From Malachius bipustulatus (Eukaryota > Arthropoda > Insecta > Coleoptera > Melyridae), in the NCBI GenBank assembly GCA_910589415.1, contig OU342635.1, forward strand, positions 39,024,929 to 39,088,928: a stretch of DNA of 64,000 bases. The letters are read 5' to 3'. The notes below the pieces were generated by a model. It saw nothing but the letters and a program-made list of their open reading frames with translations. It was not told the DNA's origin and did no database searches. Below are positions 49,246-59,200 of this stretch, piece by piece; position 1 is the first letter of the stretch; each line of letters opens with the position of its first letter. The translations under genes were made by a program, and so were the position numbers.

Positions 49246-51345
49246 TTTTATTTTTTTTTATTATCGGGAACGGAATTACAGGTATTCAAGTTTACCTATT
49301 TCCCGTGTTCAACAAAATTTTTCAATGTGGCATCATTGTTCGAATTCGAGATTTTGAATATTATTATCGAATATGTATCTGCGCAACGATTATTAATTGT
49401 TTTAAGCTTTGTTGGACTTGGACTTTTTTTTTAATTGAAAATGCACATGCACTGCAGGGAAATCCCCATGACGCTCTCGGAGCGGTGCATGAGCGGAGAT
49501 ATCGATTCACGTTGGCCTTGAATCTCTGTAGGTTGTATACTTCGGAAAACACGCCCTTTGGAATGATATTCCAAAGTGATGCGGTTCTATACATAAAAGA
49601 AGTCTGAAATAGGGTGGTACGAGGTGTAACGAGCTGAACCTGATACGGATGAGCGTCTGTGGCTCGACGTGTATGTCTGCCCGGTCTTGTTCTTGGTGGG
49701 ATCAAGCGGGCCACGTCTTTTGAACACTTTCCATTAAAATATCTGTAAAACAGACAAAAGATGAATGACATGTTGTCAGACAACATGCCATCCATTTATG
49801 TTGTGCTGTGAGCAGAGGCGGAAATTGTAGACACGTGTTTCGTCCTGTTTGGGACTCTTCAGTACAATGTATCTACCAACACACAGCACAGTTTAGATCA
49901 CGGATCCCCTGAGCAGAATGCAATGAAATAAAAGGGTGTAGGGGCCTAGTAGGGGTAATAAAACGCCTAGTAGGGGCTTAACCTACTTCATGCACACCGG
50001 GGGGCATTGCACTCATTTCTGGCATGCATTATGGTTGTCTGGGGTGTATCCTATGGCGCAAGCCTAACCCACAGTGCCTTTTTATTTTATTTTTATTTTT
50101 ATTTCATCTGTAAAACAGACTCAGGTCAGCTACTCTTCTTCGATGTTCGAGAGTGTCTAAATTTTCTGTCAAATCTGGGTCCCCAATCAAGCGGATGGCT
50201 CTTTTCTGAATAGAGTCGAGTAGTCTCAGCGTATATTTGTGAGGAGAGCTCCAAACATGTGAGCAGTACTCCAAGGATGGTCGGATTTGAGCCTTGTATA
50301 AGAGCAGAAACTGTTGTGGTGTATAAAATTTCTTCGTGCGGAAGAGTGTTCCAAGTTTTTGAGAAGCATTCTTCGCCAGACCTGCAACATGATCATGCCA
50401 AGACATGTTCGCTCCGAGGCTCACCCCAGTAAACGAAGAGATGACGCTGGGGTAAGAGAGTGTCCCGCCATCATCATATCTGGCTCCAAAACGTTGGTCT
50501 TTTTGGAGAAGATGACTGCTTGGATTTTTCCAGCATTGAATTGGACTTGGTTTCTATCGCCCCAAGTTAGAATGTCTTGCAAGTCATTGTTAAGTATGGC
50601 AACTTCTTGCTCCCTGCGAGTCTTTGCGTCGATGGCAGATGTTCGCGCATCTAACGTATAAGAAGATATGAGGGTACTGTCGTCTGTATCTTGGATTTTT
50701 TGTTGTTTCAAGCAAGTCGTTTATAAATATTATAAAGAGAGTCGGAGATAAAATGGATCCCTGAGGCACACCGGCATTGATGGAAAAGGTCTCAGAAAAA
50801 CTTCATCGACTGCCACCTGTAATGAACGATCTCTGAGATAACTCGCAAGCCACAAGCAGAATTTCTCGGGCATGCCATAGGCCTGCAGTTTTGCCAACAG
50901 TCCACCATGCCAAACACGGTCGAAAGCTCTAGAAATATCAAGCGCAACCCCTCGAGACTCCCCATGGTACTCGATTGCGCTGTTCCACAGCTCGGCGACG
51001 TAAGTGAGGAGGTCACCAGTTGACCTCTGTTTGCGGAGTCAGTATTGGCGGTCGCTGATTATATTAGCTCCTTCCAAGTATTTTAAAAGATGTTGGTTAA
51101 TAGCTTTCTCCATAATCTTGGATATTACTGAAAGCAGTGCCACTGGTCGATAGTTACTTGGTATAGTCTTTTTGCCTTTCTTGGGAATAGGTTGGATCCA
51201 TGCATATTTCCAGCAAGAAGGAAATATTCCCTTTTTATACGACAAGTTGAAAAGTCGGCAGAAAACAGATGACAGCTCAGTGGCGCATTTTTTAGTACGA
51301 TAACAGGTACGTCATCGGGCCCTGTTACATTGCCATTACATATGT
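49246..51345 (-). pseudogene. Jockey-type non-LTR retrotransposon, 5' truncated
   Basis: Minus strand, in order: GPDDVP (about 51328), SCWKYAWIQPIPKKGKK and NYRPVALLSVISKIMEKA (51245-51039), GVALDISRAFDRVWHGGLL (after a frame break near 51016), TDDSTL in place of YADD (about 50680), QVQFNAGKIQAVIFS, LLGVSLGANMSWHDHV, the thumb region to DLSLFYR (50104), then YFNGKCSKDV and the C-terminal TASLWNIIPKGVFSEVYNL (49755-49364). A/T-rich tail near 49246. The endonuclease and ORF1 are missing. The gene is split by a 350-bp insertion (49756-50105). Confidence 0.85.
49756..50105 (+). mobile_element. 350-bp insertion with 15-bp target duplication
   Basis: The flanks ATCTGTAAAACAGAC occur at 49741-49755 and 50106-50120. 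Removing the insert and one flank rejoins the LINE frame exactly. The insert starts with a 9-bp-arm palindrome (49769-49787), contains a GTCC/GGAC hairpin near 49847 and a direct repeat CCTAGTAGGGG, and ends in a TTTTA-repeat tail. Tail plus 15-bp duplication point to LINE-driven (SINE-like) insertion, though no clear pol III boxes are seen. Confidence 0.8.
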
Positions 51346-51975
51346 TTCCATGGTAACATCTATCTGGGTATTGTAGACCTACACATTTTTCTGCCTGAAG
51401 AAGGGTATCCAGTGCAGTGTTGTGACTTTATTTTCCACTAAAGTGGTTATATCTTCTTAAGTGAGCCATCCTGGAGAAAAAAGTAAATGAACTTAGAATC
51501 TTTAATCGACAATGGATACTGTGGTGCTGTCCGTGTCCGCCATTTCGGGATCACCCTGTATAATATATTGTACTTTAAAAATGGAAACAAAAATACCTAC
51601 TGGGGAAATTTATATATTTCTTATGCACTTCTGCCAACTAACAAGAAAGTTATCGTTAATAACGCTGTAAGAATGAAACCAAATTTAAGAAATCGACCAT
51701 AGTCAACCACTCTGTAATGGCTCTTGAAAAAATTCTTGGAATTGTGATTTTCTATTTTTTTATTATTTAAAAAGATTTATTAGAATGATAGATTAAACAT
51801 AGAATGGTTAATTAATTTTTGCTTTCTACAAGCAGCACTAAATTCATATTTTCTAAGGAAGCTGAAAACTGCAATACGCACCGTGCATTTTTTTAAGCAT
51901 TGCCATTAGGTAAAAAACTGGACTTTCTTTGCTAGATGTGCACATCACGAGGAATGTCTTAGAATTCCTCACCCC

Positions 51976-54267
51976 CTGAGTTTGCACCAATATTCGTATC
52001 AAGCTGACAAATCAACTAATTTCGTACTTTATTACCTAATGGGGAAGATCGCCGAATCCCTTGATGACAAAGAGATGATGGTGGGAGTCCTTCTCGACAT
52101 AAAAGGAGCATTCAACAATGTACTAGCAGCAGTTTCTAAAGGAATGGATACGCTCATAAACGGCTGAATCCGTAATATTCTAGAGAGCAGGAAGATAACC
52201 TCGATGGGGGGGGGGGGGACTGATGTCAGCTTCAGATCGACGATTGGGTGCCCGCAGGTAGGAGTACGCTCCCATTTATTATAGACCATTCTTGTAGATG
52301 ACCTTCCGGAAATTCTCTCCTTATGCATGAAGAACACTGATATCCAAGCATATGCGGATGACCGTGTCATTCTGATTAAAGGAAATTCTGAAGCGACTAG
52401 GGCCCAGTGCTATAAAGGCCCATTAAGCTAACGGGCCGGTTTCAGATACCATTTTTAAAGCTAATATCGACGTCAAATAACTTTTATTAATATTTTTGTA
52501 CCTAATCCCTTTCATGGGAAAAATCACTAAATTGCTTTATTTCCCACGTATGGTCAGGTCAGGTATAGTTGATACATTTTCTAGAAACGTCCCTAGAAAT
52601 CTGCCCGTTAGCTTATTGAGCCTGAACTCGCTGTACAATCTAATATCCTTCAAGAAGTTTTACAAATTACCTATATCAGTAGGGTGAGAGGAAACGGATG
52701 CCAGAGAATCCTCGTAAAACTGTTATAGTAGCTTTCACCACAAGAAGAAAGTTGAAAAGCCTAACACCATCCACTCTTCTGAGAGAAATTATCCCATTTG
52801 CGAAATAAGCTAAATATCGGGGTATCGATAGAAGCCTACTGTGGAACTCCCATCTGGAAAAGATCATCCACAGAACCAAGCTCTCCTTATGGAGTTGCAA
52901 GAAGATCTGTAGAAGGACTCGGAGCATTGGTCCCAAGCAAATCACCGACTATAATGTAATGGTCACTAGACCAATAATCGCATATGGCTGTATAGCTTAG
53001 TAGTCTAAAGGCTAACAAGCCTTGGCCAAAATAAATCTTTCAAGTTTACAAAGACAAGCATGCCTAGCGATTAATTGAGAAAGGAAAACCACACCGTCGG
53101 CAGCTACGAATATCCTTCTGGATCTACCTCCTCTCCACATATATTTGGAAAGAGAGGCCAGATGATGAATAAAGTACAGATAGTTACAGGTGGTACGAAG
53201 GACACAAGTGACTGCGTTATGGAGCAGACCAGACTACTACTGGACGACATTCTAAGTCAAAAAGTCTTATGAAAATTCCCTAAGACAGGATGCTATTGTA
53301 TTTGTATTTGTATTTATGCCATATACAACTAACTATACTATACTGCTTCTAACGTCCTCTTTTCAAGCAGAGACGAATGGGAGCGCTACACAAACGACCT
53401 TCGAAGAGCAAACCTCACATGATACACACGAAGGCTCCAAAACTCCAAAAAACCTTAGTCTGGAGCATATGACGCCTGGTTGAGAAAATAATACTTCTCG
53501 AGCCATCATGTAACAAATATTCCAGGCAGATATTTATGTCATTTTATATACTGAGTGCATAGATACTGGATGAAATGCACTGGACGAGGAACACAATACA
53601 TTCAAAATCTTCTCAGACAGCCAAGGGGTACTCAAAGCCTTTTGCTTCATCCATTGCAACTCGAAACTGGTATGGTATCGTTAAATAGCACCCAATGCAA
53701 TAGATAAAAACAATAACTTTTCTCTGGTCGGGATTCCAGGCTTTGTAGAGAACAAAATCGCCGACAGGAGCAGAACCGGTTGTCGGTATATCTTCAAATA
53801 TTCCCAAAACAACAACAAATACCTGGGAAGAGAATAAACCCTACTCGCAAATTCTACCAGGATTGGCTCAATATAAGACATTTATTGAAGCACTATTGAA
53901 GACAAGAGCTAAGAAACTACTGGAACTCAAAAGGATAGACCTTAGGGCCCTGATAAGCCTGTACACATGATACTGTAAAGCGAACCACCATATACGCAAG
54001 ATGGGTCCAGCCGATAACGCAGAATGTCACTTTTGTTTAGAGGACGAATAAACAGAAGAACATGTTTTATGTAACTGCCCCAGTTGGAGGCAGGGAACTT
54101 TCCTGACCTTGATCCTCTCGAAATCCTGGAGTTTCTTAAGGAAACGGACTTGGAGAGGGTGCTTCACTAAAGGGATTCCACACCAGGTGAAGCACAGTAG
54201 AGGGGATACAATAGATCTTTTAGGTCGCAGTAACTTAATCACCCTCAAAAATACAAAGACAAATACA
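51976..54267 (+). pseudogene. RNase H-bearing non-LTR retrotransposon relic (I/R1/LOA group)
   Basis: Plus strand: HQYSYQADKST, VGVLLDIKGAFNNV (52.0-52.15 kb), GCPQVGV, catalytic YADD at 52351-52362, NPRKTVIVAFTTRRKL (52.7 kb), LLWNSHLEKIIH, RPIIAYGC, LLDLPPLHIYLEREA (53.1 kb), then RNase H pieces SDSQGVLKAF and VENKIADRS (53.6-53.8 kb), and a C-terminal CHFC...HVLCNCP knuckle (54.03-54.08 kb). Frameshifts and stops are present throughout and a G13 run sits at 52206-52218. A 225-bp TIR element is inserted at 52403-52635 just after the YADD block. The 5' half is missing. Confidence 0.85.
52403..52635. mobile_element. 225-bp TIR element, family 1 copy 3 (nested)
   Basis: CTATAAAGGCCCATTAAGC... 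with AAGCTAATATCGACGTC and TTTTATTAATATTTTTGTA matching copies 1 and 2, and CTGCCCGTTAGCTTATTGAG at the other end. It interrupts the reverse transcriptase reading frame at 52.4 kb, so it is younger than that LINE. Confidence 0.75.
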
Positions 54268-54470
54268 AATACAATGTAACTGCCCCGCTCTGGGCAAAAC
54301 CAAACACTCAACATTCGGAAAGGAATATCTATCTCCAAGAGACCTGGGTACATATCCACTCTCTACGGCCATCGGTGGCCGTAAGCGGTGGCCTGCTGCA
54401 ACGGCTGTAAAACGCTTAGGTGTGAACCACAATAGTGTGGAGGAGTCGTCAACCCAACCGACTCACTAAA
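54268..54470 (+). pseudogene. Second 3'-terminal LINE fragment
   Basis: TGTAACTGCCCC recurs here (first at 54070) and reads CNCPALGKTKHSTFGKEYL, the usual sequence after the LCxCP knuckle of RNase H-bearing LINEs. It follows directly on the CAAATACAAATACAAT tail of the upstream copy, suggesting two 3' ends inserted in tandem. Confidence 0.5.
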
Positions 54471-54831
54471 TAACTTAACTAAAGTAACTAAACTTCATAC
54501 AGGGTGGGAACTATTTCTAGGCTCACTACAGGGATTTTTCAATTGTCAATTTTCAATTGTCATATTATACAAGGAGAACTCGAAATAAAATTTTGGATAA
54601 CTTCATCAGTTGTTGCTAAAATACGCTGAAAAACTGATATATCGAGGTTTCTTATTTTACCACAGTTTACCAAATTTTTATATAGCTCTCTCTAATATAA
54701 TCTCCCTATATATCTTCCCTATTGCTCTCTTCAATGCGTTGCTGGTAACCTTTCTCAAAGGAAACTCGAGAAACTAGAGATGAAAATCCGTCCAGTACTA
54801 CCGCAATTAAACTCGGTTAAGGGTTTTCGCG

Positions 54832-54960
54832 TAACTACCACCGTATGGTTTCGAATCCCAGTCTCGGCGGGGTTATCTGTGTTCGTTTATTTTTAACAAT
54901 TTTAATATACTTAACTGTGTTTGTGTCTCAATGATCTAGTTCTCTGTGTAAAAATTACCA
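54832..54960 (+). mobile_element. SINE-like tRNA head fragment
   Basis: A B-box-like GGTTTCGAATCCCAGTCTCG (54848 on) matches the AGTTCGATTCCCAGTCTCG of the SINE at 59.4 kb, followed by a similar TTCGTTTATTT body. Confidence 0.45.
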
Positions 54961-55619
54961 AATTTCCTCATTTTCCTTTTTCCACTATGGTAGTTTGGAA
55001 TATCTAAATGTCAGCTACCCACGATCGAGTCAAGAAAAACTACCAAATATTTTTTTAAGAATGTTCACTTTCAAAGAGAACAACCTACTGCTTTAATTTC
55101 ATTAGACTGGAAAAATTCAAAAGAAGTAAATCTACTATTAATAAGGCAAAGGAAGCTCTACTAAAAATTTTTAACTTTATGGAGCGAAAACACCATAGAT
55201 AATGTTTTCAAATGTTTTGTGCGTATTCGCTTGTTAAAGAAAAGATCTTAGAATGAAATGAGGGTTTTCCAATCGATAAGTTCTTCTGTAGCATTTGGTT
55301 TTCATCATCTTTTAATTATTACAACGGCTCATAGTTAAGTATTCTTTTTCATTGCATTGGGCATCAATTTCTAAAATAAATAAAAGTTGATTAACTAACA
55401 TACTATCTGTCTAGTGTTAGTGCGCAACATAAGATATGATATTCGATTTATTTAATTGTAAGACGTGGTGGAAATGATTTCCTTCAAACCTGATCCATTC
55501 TAGGTCTACGTGCTAATGGGTGATATTATTGTTGCTAAATTCAATCCTTTCAGCTGCTGGTCAGAAGTAAAATTATGATTTTTATATTGAAAACATCTTA
55601 ACTTTTTATTTTATAAAGA
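54961..55619. other. Intergenic, 3' side of gene C
   Basis: AT-rich; no feature recognised. Confidence 0.5.
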
Positions 55620-55625
55620 TTTATT
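55620..55625 (-). terminator. Polyadenylation signal of gene C
   Basis: AATAAA on the minus strand lies about 160 nt after the gene C stop codon, followed downstream by T-rich sequence on the transcribed strand. Confidence 0.5.
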
Positions 55626-55786
55626 TACATTACCGGACGTAAAAATATCAAAGCTTTCAGGTATAAAAAAAATAAAAATGAGGTATAATAACTTAAATAA
55701 ATATATACACCTAGCTATTATTGGTACCTATTTACAATCTTTGTGTTGACATTTTCACACTAATACATAGAGAAATTCCGATTCCA

Positions 55787-56241
55787 TTACGAATCGGGCA
55801 AGATAGATTTTTTAGAAGAGCTTTCCACTTCAGCATCAATATTTTTCATATTATTCCTATACCATCCGTAAGCCAGATTTTGAGCCCCGTCATCACTGAA
55901 ATTGACTCCTTTATCATGGTAATTCCCTCCATGGAAATTCCCATGGTAATCCTGCGCATAAGTGTTATGATCCCTGTAATGCGAAGGATACGCCACTCCC
56001 GATTGTGAGTAGTGAGGGACATGATAATTTGCACCTCCAAGATGGAGATTCGAGTGTAAATCTGTGGTTTTACAGAACTTGAAGTATGCAATAATTCCTG
56101 GTATGATTATCGCTAGGAATCCTAGGAATTTCTTGAAAGACGCCAGTCCAAGGATCAAGGGCAGGAAGAGAAGTAGTTTCAACTTGAATAGTTTCAGGAT
56201 TATCAGCATCGGAACGAAGAGCTTTTTCAATTGTTTTCGCT
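55787..56241 (-). CDS. Gene C exon 5 (DUF1676 hairpin, AQNLAY)
   Basis: Acceptor ATTTTCAG lies just before 56241; stop TAA at 55789-55787. It encodes KLFVPMLIILKLFKLKLLLF, a second hydrophobic segment ending YFKFCK, a His-rich linker and AQNLAYGWYRNN. Confidence 0.94.
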
Positions 56242-59200
56242 CTGAAAATTTTAATTTTTTTTTATTATCGGTACAAGCAACTATTATTCCTCATGTTAGA
56301 AAATACTTACTGAACAAGGAGTCCTTTTTGTCTTCGATTATATCAATTTCCTCGGTTATTTCATCTATGAATCTTGGAGAGTAACGACCTCCTTCGGTAA
56401 CTTCATTATCAAAAGTCAATTCAATCATGCGAGATTTCAGGAATTTTTCAAGCTGAAATGTAATTACTGATTAGCGTTATTAGAAACATTCTCTTAAGTA
56501 TACTTATGATAATGTATAAAATGAAGAAGATCTCAATATGATGTTCCGTTAAGAGCTCATATGAGTCATTCTCATAAGTATAAATAATTAAAGGGGTGTA
56601 GTAGTAATTTGTCAGACGAGGGTTGCTTTTAGAATGACATTACTTGAATAATTAATTTCTCTTTTAAATTTTGAACACGAAATATAATATAATTACATTT
56701 ATCTTTGCCAAATTTAGTGAATCAATGCCGAGAAAATTAAAACGAAGACCGACAAATTCAATTAGGAGGATTTCTTTGAAGAGTGAGATAGAACTTCTTA
56801 ATTACACTGAAAACAAAGAAAAAATTAGTGTTTACTTTCAAACGAACAGACTCCTAAAACAAAGTTTCATTCCCAGATAAAGAACAAACCGGTTTTCCCC
56901 TCCTAAGCTCATCTCAGCAATTCAAGTGAAGTGATTTTCCTTTCCGACTGCTTTCCGAATATATCAAGCCAGTCCGTTTGAGAGCCTACAAGGACGAAGG
57001 ATCCTCTTTTCTTGCAATATACCCACCTTTCGCATAACGAACTTGACGAGCTGGTCCCACTCGGGCTCGTCCGTGCGAGGAGCTTCGGAGTACTCGAAGG
57101 GCTCTCGGGCCAGCTGCCGGAGTTGGACTTCCGGCATTCGGCTAATCCGGACATGTTCTGTAACCTGGTAGGCAGCCTGGAATAGAAAACGGGTGATATC
57201 AAAGGAGATAGTATGCATATTGAATGTTGCCGCTGATAAAGGAAATCCTGCTTATATACCAACAAAATAGGACTTTTCCTTGAGGCTACATTACCCAGCG
57301 TAATCAAGAAATAAAGTACCTACCACTGGAATTTTAGATATGTATAAACAAGGATACCTACATCAGAGCAAGAAAATTCTTGAAATGATGTGAATAGAGA
57401 GAATAGAAAGTATTCTTCATTTTATTTTGTCATTTTTACTTGTTCGATCATTTTTCTAGGTTTCTTAGTAATGACCGGAATAAATAAAATTTATAATAAT
57501 TCTCTACAAGAATTTTTTATTATTACGAAATCACATTTTACATTTTTATTTTTAATAATTTTTTTGATCATTAGAGAGCAGGAAAACCTGCCTAAATTTT
57601 GCTGAACAATATCATTGTAACTACAATCAGGTTGATTTAGTGTCGCCTAGTGAAAGGAAGCCGGAAATAATGATAATGAACAGATCATACAAAGTCTAGG
57701 TTGAGATTATCTCGGTTTGAATCTGACCCAGTTTCACTTTCAGTCTCACTTTACCCAGCTTATTGTTATGTTTTCTGAACCAGTTTGATTTATTAGGAAT
57801 ATTTGCTATCATCGTCAAACAATTAATTTTTTTTTCGCACACTACTAATCCAGTAACAAAACTTGGCATTAGTTTTTTAATGTAATATGGAAGTGAATAT
57901 TTACTTTAATTGTTTTTAATAAGAAAATATAAAAAAGTAAGTTAAAAAAATCTTATGAAATCATTTTTGCAAAAAAATAGACAATAAATCGTGCATTTTA
58001 TCAATAAAGTTTTCAACCCTGGAAATCGTTCTTAAGATTATTGACAGGTAAGATTAGACAGCTTTTCAAACGTAGGTACAAGGTGGACCACGGGAGCGGG
58101 AAGTTTTGAAAATGCTATTATTTTGTTACTATGCATGGGGTGCTGTGGATTTGTTTGACATACTAGTTGTTGTCACCTTATGCCATTTAGTAATCATGAA
58201 AAACTGGTCCGGCGAACAACGTTCTTTTGCGATTAAATCATACTACAAAAAAAATGATTGTGTTTTTTTTCAGCACAGCGGCAATTTCGAATTAAGTTCA
58301 ATATTGCTCGTCACGGGAGAATTCCATCTGCGCATGACATAAAGGAGTGGGTTCGGAAATTTGAAGAAACGGGATCAGTTATTAATGTCAAACATAAGGG
58401 ACCAAATAGAAGTGTCAGAAATCTAAAATTGACGTTCACAATTTATGGATGTCTGATGAAGCACATTTCCATTTATCTGGCTATACCAACAAATAAAACA
58501 GCCGTTATTGGGCCTTGGAAAATTCACAAGAACTTCATCAACACCCGTTACACAGCCAGAAGGTAACAGTTTGGTGCGCAGTATCTTCAATGGGAATCAT
58601 AGGTCCTTATTTTTTGAGGATCATACTGAAAATGCTTTAACAATCAATGCTGCACGCTATACTGATATGATTAACCAGTTCCTTACACAGCAACTGAACA
58701 TGTTTCCACAAAACAATAGTTGATTCCAGCAAGATGGCGCTACTTCACATAGCGCAAGGCTATCAATGGATTCCGTGCGAAGATTGTTTCCAGGTCGCGT
58801 GATCTCGAAACACGGAGACATTGAGTGGCCACCAAGATCGCCAGATCTTACAGCATGCGACTACTTTTTGTGGGGGTATCTAAAAAGAAAGGTCTTTGTT
58901 GATAAGCCACGAAATATTGGAGAGCTAAAAATGAAAATTCAGCAAGAAATCACCAATATTCCATTGGATATGCTGCGTCGTGTGATGCAGAATTTCAACA
59001 TTCGGCTTCGAGAGTGTATAGAGAGAAGCCATCAGCTAGCCATTTGGCAGGCATAATTTTTAAGAAATAAAAATTGCCTACAATTATCACATTACTGTTA
59101 TACTTTGTTTTAATTAAAAACAGTTACTTACTGAAATACGCCATTTTCAAAACTTCTCACTCCCATGGTCCACCTTGTATATATAGTTTTTTTGTGAAAC

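Larger units (their letters stand above)
49026..51560. mobile_element. TIR-bounded segment enclosing a LINE
   Basis: Exact-type inverted termini: TACAAGGTGATCCCGAAATG at 49026 and, on the other strand from 51560, TACAGGGTGATCCCGAAATG; the match covers 30 bp (49026-49055 and 51531-51560) with one mismatch, then stops. The retrotransposon at 49246-51345 lies between them, so an older TIR element was probably split by it. Confidence 0.65.

Noticed and set aside
50314..50661. 115-codon plus-strand frame
   Set aside because: Shadow of the minus-strand LINE, whose family motifs are unmistakable.
52206..52218. G13 run (and C12 at 32829-32840) as possible regulatory G-quadruplex
   Set aside because: Single homopolymer tracts inside dead LINEs; likely slippage.
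52032..52370. 112-codon minus-strand frame
   Set aside because: Shadow of the plus-strand reverse transcriptase, which carries the YADD motif.
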